Assembly (NCBI GenBank): GCA_030068145.1
Contig: JAPJBO010000114.1
Span: 190,001-254,000, forward strand
Length of the DNA stretch: 64,000 nt
DNA from: Diplonema papillatum
Lineage: Eukaryota; Euglenozoa; Diplonemea; Diplonemida; Diplonemidae
Reading direction: 5' to 3'
Below are positions 23,333 to 33,540 of this stretch, in pieces (position 1 is the stretch's first letter; each line of letters opens with the position of its first letter). The notes beneath the pieces were generated by a model. The model was not told where the DNA came from. It saw only the letters and a program-made list of their open reading frames with translations, and did no database searches. Made by a program: the position numbers and the translations under genes.

Positions 23333-23502
23333 CCGAGCTCACGCCCATTTAAAGTTTGAGAATAGGTCGAGGAAGCGATTTCCCCAATGCCTCCAATCAT
23401 TCGCTTTACCTGGCGTAACTCCTGTTTTGGTTCTAACTATCCTGAGGGAAACTTCGGAGTGAACCAGCTACTAGATGGTTCGATGGGTCTTTCGCCCCTA
23501 TA
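23333..23502 (-). pseudogene. Fragment of LSU (28S) rRNA gene
   Basis: Read on the minus strand it contains the highly conserved LSU blocks GGGGCGAAAGAC, ATCTAGTAGCTGGTTC, AGTTTCCCTCAGGATAG, GTAAAGCGAATGATT and TATTCTCAAACTTTAAATGG in the right order. It is only about 170 bp and abuts the 53-bp satellite, so it is a displaced fragment. Confidence 0.9.
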
Positions 23503-23931
23503 CCGCGTGTGGAGGTCCGCAACCGACAGGGGCCGTTAACCCCTAAAAACAGGAGTCTGCTCATCGAGGGCGTATGCCGGGTAAATTTGGGCCTCAGAAT
23601 ACGGGAGAAGCATGGCAGGCTGCCAAGGAAAAGAGGGAAAAGTTCGGGCAAAAATATTCTGGCTTCGCCAGATTATTTCTGCCCACACTCCTATGTAGCA
23701 CCACCACGCGTGCACACACGCTCATGCGACGCTAGGTGTAGATATGTGGATACATTCGCTGCTAGGATGATCGAAGTTGAGCTCCCGTTGGGTCGAGACA
23801 TCCACCCATCCTTCTATGGAGTGGTTTCAGCACGTGGCAGCTATACACCACGAGGGTGTCCTCTAGGGTACCCGTCTGTAGTACCACTACGTGTGCGTCT
23901 GTAGTACCACTACGTATAAACACTACACCGT

Positions 23932-24703
23932 CATAGTTGGCAAGCAAGGCAAATTTAAGCAAAGTTGGTGACCCCCGAAAAAAGCAAAGTCGAGTTGCTT
24001 CAGATTTGCTTCAGATTCGCTTAATTTTGCAAAATTGAAGCAAATTTAAGCAAAGTTCGGCAGGAATGGTCCGGGCCTACGGGTAGGACGAAACCTGCCG
24101 TTCAGTGTCGCAGCTTTGCGAAGCGCTGCCTGCGGTACGGCTCGCACCTTGTCACCGATCTTACTTGCCGTCTGCTCTTGTATGGCAGCCTCGTAGGTGG
24201 ACATCGACTTCGAACGCCTGCTGGTTCGGTGTGGCCTCTTGTTGCGACCGGCCATGTTCCCACCTCGTTGACGTGCATCTACTGCCCCCTGTTTTTTGAA
24301 CATGACCCACCGGACAGTAGAGGAAAGAGTGCCCTTGTTCATGTCTAACGCCCCCTGCCCTCATAGACCCTTGATCACATCGAGTCGTTCTTCAGCTTTT
24401 CTGGTGTCATGTTGGGGGTTTCGATCGTTGCTGTTCCGGGAAAACGGAATGGTTGACCATTGCGAGGCTTTCTTCAACAGCACCATTCTTGTCGCTCTGC
24501 ACGGCTATCGTGCAACACAGTCCCGGCTCCGTTTCCGCAGGTTCGTTTTCTCAGTTGTCAAAATCCCTAGTGCATGATGCCTACTTTGCTTAAATTTGCT
24601 TAAATCTGTTTTTCTTTGCTTAAATTTGCTTTTATTTTGCTCGTAATCTGGGGCAAATATCCTAAGCAAATTTAAGCAAAGTCGTCTTTGCTTGCCAACT
24701 ATG
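23932..24703. mobile_element. 772-bp inverted-repeat element, CATAGTTGGCAAGCAA ends
   Basis: The ends are CATAGTTGGCAAGCAA and its reverse complement. Inside, AAGCAAATTTAAGCAAAG and its complement recur several times near both ends. It sits in a reversed 53-bp satellite unit: ACACCGT flanks the left side and, two bases out, the right side. A 7-8 bp target duplication would fit a hAT-type element. A minus-strand frame inside (24046-24342) has no recognised domain. Confidence 0.65.
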
Positions 24704-25754
24704 TAACACCGTTACCTATACCGTCCCGTCTGTAGTACCACAGGGCACCTGAGAGACTTGCTCTTGTGCTAGGAAGTCAGAACTCGGCTTGCGTCGCCGT
24801 ACTATTTGCCACCGGCATTCGTTGAAATGAACGGAGAAACTCGGAACAGGTTTACTGAAGAGACAAAGCGAAGGGCGGAAACGTTTGACCAGCTCAGACC
24901 CGCGGGCCGCTGTTCTCCGATCGGCAAGATCGAGTCCAAGCCTCGCGGAGCACAGAAGGGAACCTGTAGCCCCACCTGTCGGCATTCGGCAGCGGCGAAG
25001 ACATGTAAAAACTTGAATTTTTCTTTGAACCAACCACACCCTGAAGGCTGTGTGAAGTTCTCTAATCGACTTTTCGTGGTGCATCAACTCCCTCAGCGAA
25101 ACTGTGAGAGGGTGGCCGCCTTTCGGTCGCCAATTCCTCCCGGTAGAGCAGTCCTGCAACCACATGCAGACGGGGGGTGTGGGGCAGTCGTCTGTCCCAA
25201 AAGCGCGTGGTGCTTGCATCCACTAGAGGCCGTTGTTTTAGAAACGGGGGGAAATCTTAGTTTCATGAATGTTGGGGGGGAGAAAATCTTAGTTTCGTGT
25301 TCAGGCGCGACTTGCCTCTCATGTATGTTTGATGCTGGCACCAAGCCTCCTTCGCGGGAATGCGAGTCTTACGTGCTTGGAATGGATGTGTGCTCAACGC
25401 CGCACTGGTCCCGTCTAAGCCAGGGACACATAAGGCGGGCCATCACTAGCGCGGGTGTGCTGCATAGTTCGCCACAGTCAGGATCATCCATTGAAGGTAA
25501 ACCCGGCTCAGGGAGAGTCGTCGCACAACCAAGTCCGTACAATCAGCTAAAGAAAAGAGCGGCCGCCTTTCTGCGAAGTAACGCAGAGCACAGAGAGGGG
25601 GGGCAGTGCCGTGTGCAGCGCGAAAGAAAGGAAACGAAGTGCAAAGGGAAAAGGACGGCGAGGAAGTAATCCTTCGCAGCAGGTCGCCGACGCGACGCCT
25701 GATTAGGAATGCTTTTGGTATGTGTTCAACAGCCCTTGAACTCATTAGGCGGAC
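24704..25754. other. No gene recognised; reversed satellite and repeat pieces
   Basis: A reversed 53-bp unit covers about 24704-24740. Two adjacent GAAAATCTTAGTTT repeats lie at 25250-25300, and a family A copy at 25368-25500. A 287-codon plus-strand frame at 24806 runs through these repeats and is not credible. Confidence 0.4.
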
Positions 25755-25899
25755 CCTTTCACGCAGGGCTTACGCTCCGTTTTCGGTCTCAGAGAAAATA
25801 CGTGTGGTCCACATATGGGCGCTTAAGGTTCGAGGGGGATAAAAACTTTCCCCTTATGTGCGACGGCAAAAAAAAAATAGCTATTTTTTCACGAGAGAA

Positions 25900-25979
25900 A
25901 GGTTGTTTTCTAGCACGAGTAGTTTTCCGGTGTGCCACGAGTGGCACACCGGAAAACTACGAGTGCTAGAAAACAACCT
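25900..25979. repeat. Palindrome with 39-bp arms and 2-bp centre
   Basis: Arms 25900-25938 and 25941-25979 are reverse complements except at one GAG/TCG site. The match continues with gaps into the flanks (TTCACGAG..AGAAAGG). Confidence 0.9.
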
Positions 25980-26419
25980 TTTCGAGTGAAGAAGATAGGT
26001 TTTCCACCGCACCAAGCGACTTTTCCACACGCGAGTGTTGCTGCACACCCCCCCCCCCACCAAACCCAAGCGGACTCACCCCCAGCGGTCCGCTTCTGTT
26101 GTCTACAACATCACTGTTGGGTCACACTCAAGCATTAACCTGGGGGCACCGCAAGTACCAGTTGCAAATGATGATGTCCGCGTTTACCTGCCATCTGATG
26201 ATGCCTCTTCCGAGGAAGATGCTTGCTCCGACTCTGAATGAGTGCCTGCGTGTTGTTCGTCGTTCTTTGGCTTCCTGATCATCAATGGCACACATTTTCC
26301 TTTTTCAAGCTCACTTTGCAGCCGTGCCCGCAAGATTGCCATCAAGAGCCCATGACTTCTTCTCCATTTTCCGTTTACCCCCCCTGAAAATGTACCGCAA
26401 AGCACTAGAAAACGCAAAA

Positions 26420-26745
26420 AGTCTGCAGTGTAGAAAAGTAGTCTACAGTGTAGAAAAGTAGTCTACAGTGTAGAAAAGTAGTCTACAGTGTAGAAAAGTA
26501 GTCTACAGTGTAGAAAAGTAGTCTACAGTGTAGAAAAGTAGTCTACAGTGTAGAAAAGTAGTCTACAGTGTAGAAAAGTAGTCTACAGTGTAGAAAAGTA
26601 GTCTACAGTGTAGAAAAGTAGTCTACAGTGTAGAAAAGTAGTCTACAGTGTAGAAAAGTAGTCTACAGTGTAGAAAAGTAGTCTACAGTGTAGAAAAGTA
26701 GTCTACAGTGTAGAAAAGTAGTCTACAGTGTAGAAAAGTAGACCC
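26420..26745. repeat. 20-bp tandem satellite, about 16 units
   Basis: The unit is GTCTACAGTGTAGAAAAGTA, nearly identical throughout. Each unit contains the small palindrome CTACAGTGTAG. It lies inside the element at 25879-26812. Confidence 0.97.
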
Positions 26746-26880
26746 CCCAGTGTGGAAAATAGCAAACCGAGCGTGTGGAAAAGTCGCGTGGCAGGTGGAA
26801 AAAATAGCGTCGCTAGGTAGCTACTGGACTTGGCGACACCTGGCTGTGAGGCCTTGACCGCTAGTGGGCCTAGACTCCCC

Positions 26881-28722
26881 TGCATGTGGACCAATAAATC
26901 AAATCCACATGTGGTACATGTGGATCCACACGTGGGGGAACAAAATCCAAAAAGAATCAAAGTGTGGAAATCCACACGTTCCACACGTTGAGCGTAAGCC
27001 CTGCTTTCACAACGCAGAATCTGCGTGTCTCCGGACGCACTTGGCACACGGCTACGATCTTGACTGGTACGAGCCATTGGCCGGCACGGGCAATCTCAAC
27101 ATTGAGCATCCGTGCTTCTGGTGAGACCAGAAGCGCCTTGATGCTTTGGCAAACGGGCGCACGAGCAGAAAATGCACTACGTTGCATGCGGTTGGCCTTA
27201 TTCATCATCAGTTTTGGAGTGAAACGTTCGCTTACGACCCGGCACTTTGAAGTATCCGGGTGACCTTCGGCAAATGGACTTCATTGTTCATCGGGAGAAT
27301 CATTGAGCCGCAGCTCTTGGCAAGAGAGATGGAAAAAAGAAGCCGTTTTCATTCTTCGCTTTTTCTCACAAACAGGGGAATCGGCCCTGCTTTAGGCTAT
27401 GTTAGTTTCTCCCGACTCCCCAAATCATGGTAAGTACAAACTCGAGAGGTCGAGGAGTAGTTGAACACACTCGCTTTATGTTACGTTGGCTGGCCAAGGT
27501 TGGGACTTTGAGGTTTTTTGCAGTTTAAAGGCACGGTATCGCAGACGGTCTCCGCTTGACCATTGAGCCTGGGTATCGGAGCGATGGGTGAAGACATACG
27601 AGTGCGTCTCAAAAATACCTTAGAAATTGTCCATTTTCAATTTGCGGCAAAGGAGTTGCCACGCGGGTGTCTCTGACCCGTACCGTTCCTATACGAAGTT
27701 TCTGAGCTCGGATTGGCCACTAGATGAATCCCGCGAGGCTTCTAAGTCTCCCAAAATTCGATTCTATGGGGTGTTGGGTCCCCCCAAGCAGGAATTGCAG
27801 CACGTCGGAGAAAGTCTATGCTGATGGCAACGCCTGGTCGCAAATTAAAAACGGGCACAATTTCTGAGGTACTTTTGAGTTGACTTGTTTTTGCATTCTG
27901 CAGCCATTATTTCAGCCTAAACGAGCATCCGACCACGTATTTTGCATTTCCCGAGCATTTTAGGACCACCCAAGTGGTAGGTTTCTGGTTTTGAGCTGCT
28001 GGGGGCCCCCCTTTTTTCCGAATAACAGGGGTCTTTCGGGGTGAGGTACTCATATGTGTGCGTTTTAGCTTTGGCTAACCAAGGTGGTTACGAACGTGAC
28101 CGACACCACGATCACATTCGTGATGCTTTCTTTCGAATAAGTGCATGCACCTGCCGCAGAGTTGGAAATTCTCAAAGGAAGAAATGACGCCAGCGTTCAA
28201 GAAAAAAGATTCGCCTTGTAGCTGCATTGCCTCTCGCCCAGGTCGTCCCCTCAAGCCTGCTTGTGTTGTATGTCGGCACAGGACGAAGGGGGCGAAGACG
28301 TGGAGACCGCGGGTCCCGGCGCCTGGCGGCGTGTTTGGAAATATTAGCAGGGTCGCAATCAGCGACGCTGGCGAATTGCACCAGTGTGGGGGCTGGCCTC
28401 AGGGCTCGCCCGTGCAGGAGCTCAGCCCCGGAGAGCCCCGGGTACAGCGTTGGCTCACAGCGGACGAATGAAGGTTCGCAACGGTTGCAACCGACAAAGG
28501 TGTGCACCACGGCGAAAGCGCGGGAAAAGTGACCCTTCTGGAGCCACGTAGCGAAAAGCTGGCATAGTGTGGTACTACTCATTTGCATGCAAATGACTCC
28601 CCACTAACGCAACAAGAAAACGGTTTCTTGAGGACGGTTGTGTACGCGTACGCTCTTCGGGTCGAAGAGCGAGGAGAGCGTAGGTGCACGTTCTTCTATG
28701 CATCAGCAATGCGTAGCATCAC
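26881..28722. other. No gene recognised; dispersed repeats
   Basis: It contains AACGTTCGCTT..TCCGGGTGACCTTCG (about 27217-27270, a motif also at 7861, 18613 and 36009), the 27307-27470 match to 263-660, and repeat C reversed at 27880-27990. A GC-rich stretch at 28220-28500 is open on both strands but unrecognised. Confidence 0.4.
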
Positions 28723-28945
28723 CTAGGCATAGTGGTCAAACGATTCGCATTATCGCATATTATCGCATTTGGGGGATTGACGCCAATTATCGCATTTTCA
28801 TTCGCATTATCGCACGACTAAACCCTGGGCAAATACAGTGCTATGGACTATCGCGTATTATCGTATGCCGATTATATGCGATAATCTTGTGCGATAATGC
28901 GATAATTATATTATCGCATGCGAATCGTTTGACCACTATGCCTAG
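28723..28945. mobile_element. 223-bp miniature element with ATTATCGCA repeats
   Basis: The ends CTAGGCATAGTGGTCAAACG plus TTCGCA are inverted at the right end, with about 28 bp matching. The whole interior is built from ATTATCGCA and its complement TGCGATAAT, so the element can fold on itself throughout. The flanks CGTAGCA.C are also inverted, so the true ends may lie a few bases further out. Confidence 0.8.
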
Positions 28946-29049
28946 GAGGTGCTACGTGCTGTATACTCAGGTACGCCCAGGCTCGCCAGGGTTGGGAATG
29001 GATCTACTGATAGCGCAGTAGAAAGTGACCCCAGTTGTTCAGATTCATC

Positions 29050-29301
29050 CCCCCACCCACACTTGATTGCACCCCCTCCGCCCCCCCTCAGGCTATTTTC
29101 ACTGTGGAGGGGGGAGACGCTACCTGTCACACTCTAAGGTGGTCACCACGGTGGGCGGTCAGAAAAAAAAAAATTTTTTTTTTTGCCCCAAATACCCCAA
29201 ATACCACACTTTGGAAAAATTTTGTGGGCCCACTTTCTGGGCCAGGGAATTTGGACCATTTCACCTTAGAGAATTTGACCACCCAGCCTCCAAGGCAACT
29301 G
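29050..29301. mobile_element. Left part of element E, split by a DNA transposon
   Basis: It matches 3225-3432 (TTTCACTGTGGAGGGGGGAG to CCTCCAAGGCAACTGCAC). It breaks off at CAACTG and resumes at 33575 with TGCACTGTAGAGGG, which gives the exact insertion point. Confidence 0.85.
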
Positions 29302-29476
29302 CACGACGCACTAGTAAGGTACATAACTTGTGAAAATAACTAGTTATTTTATAACTAGTTATATTTGATAACTTGTGACTAGCACGAGCTAGTTATATAA
29401 CTAGCTCGTGCTAGTTATATAACTAGCTTGTGCTAGTTATATAACTAGCTCTGCTAGTTATATAACTAGCTCCTAG

Positions 29477-29935
29477 GGTATTTTACGGGTGAAATGCATT
29501 GAAATACACCATCACTAAACAGCTACCACAGCTCGAAAGACACAAAATAACAAGAAAACAGCAGCCTCGCAGGGAATGTGCCAGCAGGACCAAGAAGGGA
29601 AGTGTGTTGTTACAAACTGAGGCCGTGGAAAATCAGAATGTTCCACACGATACTTCGTCTGATGCACTCCTATGAATGTGTGGACGCAGAAACTCTGCGG
29701 GCACATGGGAACTAACTGCCGAGAACCGGGCGCGACTGGGACTATCACTCAACGCATGCGCAGAGCGGATACGGATCGTGAAGGAAGAAACTGGGTTGCT
29801 ATGCGCCGAGGCTGCCGCATCGTGGCTCCTATTATGCAAATTCTCTCACTTGTAACTTGCTCCTCATGGTATTTTACGGAGAAATGCACTGAAATACTGC
29901 CCACTGAACGGCGACCACAGCTGATATACACGAAT
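29477..29935 (+). repeat. Rearranged left end of the transposon, with a broken copy of gene 2
   Basis: 29477-29530 (GGTATTTTACGG.TGAAATGCA..) is repeated at 29868-29930. Between them, 29677-29795 matches the start of gene 2 (31294-31415: GACGCAGAAACT.TGCGGGCA, then GACTATCACTCAACGC) at roughly 85% by eye, but with frame breaks. This looks like the trace of an internally deleted copy fused to the left end. Confidence 0.7.
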
Positions 29936-29942
29936 AATCAAA

Positions 29943-30974
29943 ATGAGCAAGCGCGCACGTGAGACAAAGGCGAAGACACCCGAGAAGAAGAAGCAGAAGT
30001 CCGGCGACTTGGAGCCGGACGCGAATGCCAAGACGGACGCGAACATCGTGGAAGACTTCGTGGAGTTGTTTTTGATGGTAAAGGAGGGAGAGGAGGTCCA
30101 ACACGTGCCTTTGAAGGCACTGGTGGGACAGCTTTTTGGTCTCTCGTTGTCAACGAAGAATGGCATCCTCGGCAAGGCTATTGCCGCAAAGTTTCCTGCG
30201 CTCAAGGCGCTGAAAAACCAGACCCAAACAATTGGCTCAAAACTCTATTCGCTGCGGGTGAAAATGAACACCGACTTGGTGTTCCGCGGTGTCGGGCTCC
30301 GCAAAAAGCTGACGGCCACGGCGAAGGACTCGGAGGCGTACCACCGATTGAAGGCGGCTACGGTAGGCGATGTCAACCTGGAAACGGTTGACTTGCCGTC
30401 CTTATACAAGTGCAAGACGGCATCGGGGGCTATTACTCCCGCTGCTGCTGTCACAGGGACTCGCAGAAACAAGTGGCCGGACATCACTGTCCTGGGGAGG
30501 AAACAGGTGCGCGAAGAGGGTGTGGACGTCACCTACTTCTGCATCGTTATCGAAAGTGGGTGCAGTGTCGTGTCGACTGTGCACCCACCGACGCTGACAG
30601 GCAACCGGCTGGATTTCACGTTTCTTCGTGAACGTCCGTCGGAGCACTGTGAGGCTGGTTTGTACACCGGAAGCTACACCCTCCCTCCAGACGTCATGAT
30701 CGACAGTGTCCGGCCCCTGCAGGTCCGGGGGGCTAGCGGGGGATTTGCAACCTTTGTGAACTTTCCCCTGTCGAGGAAGAAACATAGCGTGAGCCTGCAG
30801 CCCGGTGACTGGCGCAGCAATCCAGATGTCGTGGGGCTTTTCTCCGACTCGGGGGACGACGCTGATGGCATCGAGGATGAGGACGACGACGACAAAGACT
30901 CTCAAATCAAAGCCGACGTGGAGGATGATCCTGATGCCAGCGACAATGAGAGCGTGACGTTTGTTCCCAACTGA
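29943..30974 (+). CDS. Transposon gene 1, unknown function, 343 aa
   Basis: The N-terminus is strongly basic (MSKRARETKAK..EKKKQK), like a nuclear localisation signal. The centre is globular, without a domain I can name. The C-terminus is acidic (DSGDDADGIEDEDDDDKD). There are no cysteine clusters and no catalytic motif. It lies 200 bp upstream of the transposase gene in the same orientation and inside the same terminal repeats, so it is part of the element. By analogy with two-gene DNA transposons it could be a DNA-binding or accessory protein, but that is inference only. Confidence 0.75.
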   Translation: MSKRARETKAKTPEKKKQKSGDLEPDANAKTDANIVEDFVELFLMVKEGEEVQHVPLKALVGQLFGLSLSTKNGILGKAIAAKFPALKALKNQTQTIGSKLYSLRVKMNTDLVFRGVGLRKKLTATAKDSEAYHRLKAATVGDVNLETVDLPSLYKCKTASGAITPAAAVTGTRRNKWPDITVLGRKQVREEGVDVTYFCIVIESGCSVVSTVHPPTLTGNRLDFTFLRERPSEHCEAGLYTGSYTLPPDVMIDSVRPLQVRGASGGFATFVNFPLSRKKHSVSLQPGDWRSNPDVVGLFSDSGDDADGIEDEDDDDKDSQIKADVEDDPDASDNESVTFVPN

Positions 30975-31178
30975 AAACCTTTTTGTTTTTGCAGCACCAA
31001 AATCAGATCATCCTTTTTATTTTGTACTCCGTTTTTTGAGCAAACCAAGGTACAGGCACATCACATACCGGTAAGCAACATTGACACTTTGCGGGTTACG
31101 TAAGCAACTTTTAAAACTTCGCTGGTCACAACAGTTTTTGATGAGTAGGATGCGGTCTTCCAGGTTCCTCGTAGGGAA

Positions 31179-33134
31179 GTGTCGAACGAGGAAGGAAATT
31201 TATTGTTAGAACCAGACCATGGATACCACTTGAAATCTTCCGCAGGACAAAAAAAATACTCCATTCTTTCCTGGCCAGCTTACACTCTTAAGAAGATGGA
31301 CGCAGAAACTGTGCGGGCAATTGGGAAGATAATAGCCGAGAACCGGACGCGATTGGGACTATCACTCAACGCTTGCGCAGAACTTGGACGGATAGTGAAG
31401 GAAGAAACTGGGATTGCGATGGGGCTGTCGCAATCGGTCGTGGCCAAGGCCGGCGAAGACTTCAAGCTGATGGCAGGTAGGGCCCTGGGGAATATCGCGG
31501 AATCCCTCCAGTTTTTATTGCGCAAATTTCCGTTCAAGACGTGTAGGGAGGCTCCCTCCGTGATTATATTCATGGACGCGTACAACACGGGGAATGCCTT
31601 TCGCTCTCGGAGCTCCAGGCAGCGGCTGGCCATCTCCCTCTCGGCTGGGAGGACTGCGACACGCTTTCTTACAGTTTGTGACAAGCGAAAGCCGCAGTTC
31701 CACGAATGGTGGATATTCAACGCCTTGCCGCAGCTGACGCAGATTCAGACGGGCAGTTTCAGCAAAGGGAAGCACGCAGCCTCTGTACAGCTGTTTCGCT
31801 TCGGCGGGGATCATGCGGAGCTGTGGTCGCTGTTCAGTGGTGTTGGCGGTTCTGGCCATCGTAGTGCGTTTTGTACGACGGCTGCCGGTGACTGGCTAGA
31901 GCAACTGCACGCCTGCGAGAGGCTCAGCCTGCAAGAGATGCATGCAGCCGGCTATACATGCCACATCGCGCAACGGTTCCTGCAACCGTGCTTCACGATG
32001 ACCCCGGCCCTGCACGACGTGAAAGGGATGATACGCCTCATTGTGCAGACGCTTCCGCACGCAGCAGGGATAGAGCTCGCTGTCATCGGCAGCATTGGCA
32101 ACAACATGACAGGCTCCCAAGCACGCAAACTGCTGGCTGCCCTGATAGCGCAAACGCAAGGGAACCAGTTGACACTGTGTTCCCTCATGGATGTTCTCGT
32201 GTTCTTTCGCTATCAGGACATACCTGTGCGCTTCTTTTACGCAGACACTCCAGACAGCCAAATTGTGAAGTATTTTTTGTTCAGTTTACTGAGCTACCAC
32301 GCACTCATCTTTGTGCTGGAGTGGGCCAATCCCGGAGTCACTCGTTCAGCTTATGCCCACAGTATGAGTCACTGGTTTGATGTTCAGGATGCCCATCGGT
32401 TGGTGACATCTGATGAAGCGTTCGAGCAGATGAATGGTGAACGCAAACGATGGGTGGCGTGCACGTCTCAACAGACGATGGAACGTGACTTGCAAGTGTG
32501 CGAGCTTCAGCACAAACACTTCGACAAAAAAGGTCAACGCACTCCACTACCGGAGCTTACACCCCCCGCAGCAGGAATACCGAGACTATTTGAGTACGAC
32601 ACTTTTCATTTTTGCATCTGCATTGTTCACAGGGGGAAAAATGCCACGACAAACTTAGTTGCGCGTCTCAAAAATCTGGGCCTTGGTGCGCACGTAGGTC
32701 GCAGAACGCGCTGGGGAATAAAATTCAATGCGACCCCGGGTGTTGAAACTAGTGAAATAATGTTTTGCGTTTGTGAGGAAGCCCCCTGGAAGCTTCGTCC
32801 TCCTGAGAGAGAGAAAGACAGCGCCGAAGTGGCTGAATCGGAAAGCAGTGATAGCAGTGAAGGCGAGGCGCACTCTTGTATCATATGCGGAAGGAGCTTC
32901 AGTCGGGTGTACGGTCTGTACGCACACTACGACTCTCAGCACCGCCCTGCCGTGACATGTGAGTGCAAGGAAGACTGTCCCGCCTGTGCGAAGTCTGTAC
33001 TAAAACGTGGCTTGAGCCAACATATCTTGTACAACCATGCAAGTCTACTGACAAAGACGAAGTGTCCTCTGTGTCTTGAGAGCTTTTCCTCCGCAAGACT
33101 AAGAGACTCGCACATGAAGAAACGCCATCTGTGA
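31179..33134 (+). CDS. Transposon gene 2, probable transposase with three C2H2 fingers, 651 aa
   Basis: Three classical C2H2 fingers end the protein: CIIC..H..H at about 567-588, CPAC..H..H at 600-620 and CPLC..H..H at 629-650. Upstream is an acidic Ser-rich linker. The central part has FMDAYNTGNA (D133), LFRFGGDHAELWSLF (D211), a GSGHRSAFCTT turn and PALHDVKGM (H279, D280). This order resembles RNase H-fold transposases that have a cysteine-bearing insert after the second Asp, followed by an LH..KG helix. A candidate third acidic residue is E381 in LEWANPG. Met40 (KMDAETV) is an alternative start, and it is the region duplicated at 29677. Catalytic assignments are inference. Confidence 0.75.
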   Translation: MSNEEGNLLLEPDHGYHLKSSAGQKKYSILSWPAYTLKKMDAETVRAIGKIIAENRTRLGLSLNACAELGRIVKEETGIAMGLSQSVVAKAGEDFKLMAGRALGNIAESLQFLLRKFPFKTCREAPSVIIFMDAYNTGNAFRSRSSRQRLAISLSAGRTATRFLTVCDKRKPQFHEWWIFNALPQLTQIQTGSFSKGKHAASVQLFRFGGDHAELWSLFSGVGGSGHRSAFCTTAAGDWLEQLHACERLSLQEMHAAGYTCHIAQRFLQPCFTMTPALHDVKGMIRLIVQTLPHAAGIELAVIGSIGNNMTGSQARKLLAALIAQTQGNQLTLCSLMDVLVFFRYQDIPVRFFYADTPDSQIVKYFLFSLLSYHALIFVLEWANPGVTRSAYAHSMSHWFDVQDAHRLVTSDEAFEQMNGERKRWVACTSQQTMERDLQVCELQHKHFDKKGQRTPLPELTPPAAGIPRLFEYDTFHFCICIVHRGKNATTNLVARLKNLGLGAHVGRRTRWGIKFNATPGVETSEIMFCVCEEAPWKLRPPEREKDSAEVAESESSDSSEGEAHSCIICGRSFSRVYGLYAHYDSQHRPAVTCECKEDCPACAKSVLKRGLSQHILYNHASLLTKTKCPLCLESFSSARLRDSHMKKRHL

Positions 33135-33394
33135 GGGGAGAGAGCGGTGTTAGCTTTGTTCTCCGACCATCTGTCTCCTTCTACAGCTCTGTAAAGCATT
33201 TCTGTTCAGATCGATTACCTCAAGACGCTTCTTGCTTCACCGTTCCGCTAAGGTGAACACAACGAAGAGACAACCGAGACAGCCGAGCAGATAGCAGAAA
33301 AAGCGGGCCAGGATACCTAGTCCGAGTGATATACACGTCCTTTTTGACTCAACTCAATGCAGTTTCACTGTATTTCACTGGTTATTCTGCTGGG

Positions 33395-33540
33395 AGAGCT
33401 AGTTATATAACTAGCAGAGCTAGTTATATAACTAGCAGAGCTAGTCATATAACTAGCAGAGCTAGTTATATAACTAGCACGAGCTAGTTATATAACTAGC
33501 TCGTGCTAGTTATAAATTTCACTAGTCATTGAGCTAGTTA
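33395..33540. repeat. CTAGTTATATAACTAG palindrome array, right end
   Basis: At least five palindromes with CTAGTTATATAACTAG, joined by CAGAG or CACGAG spacers, mirror the left-end array at 29334-29475. They are probable transposase-binding sites. Confidence 0.85.

Larger units (their letters stand above)
25879..26812. mobile_element. About 930-bp inverted-repeat element with a 20-bp satellite inside
   Basis: The ends are GCTATTTTTTC.AC on the left and its reverse complement on the right (GTGGAAAAAATAGC). A second inverted pair GCGACTTTTCCACACGC lies further in on both sides (about 26018 and 26778). The left part holds a 39-bp palindrome (25900-25979). The right part holds the 20-bp satellite. 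A short frame ends near 26241 in an acidic tail (SDDASSEEDACSDSE), perhaps the relic of an encoded protein. Confidence 0.65.
25755..26880. repeat. Family D repeat split by an inserted element
   Basis: The left half (25755-25880, CAGGGCTTACGCTCCGTTTT to AAAAAATAGC) and the right half (about 26810-26880, CTACTGGACTTGGCGACACC) together make one family D unit like 6905-7110 and 61640-61790. Confidence 0.7.

Noticed and set aside
24806-25669. 287-codon plus-strand frame
   Set aside because: It runs through two dispersed repeat families and has no recognisable content or even composition.
26420-26745. CRISPR-like array
   Set aside because: The 20-bp units are contiguous with no spacers, and the genome is eukaryotic. 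It is a simple satellite.
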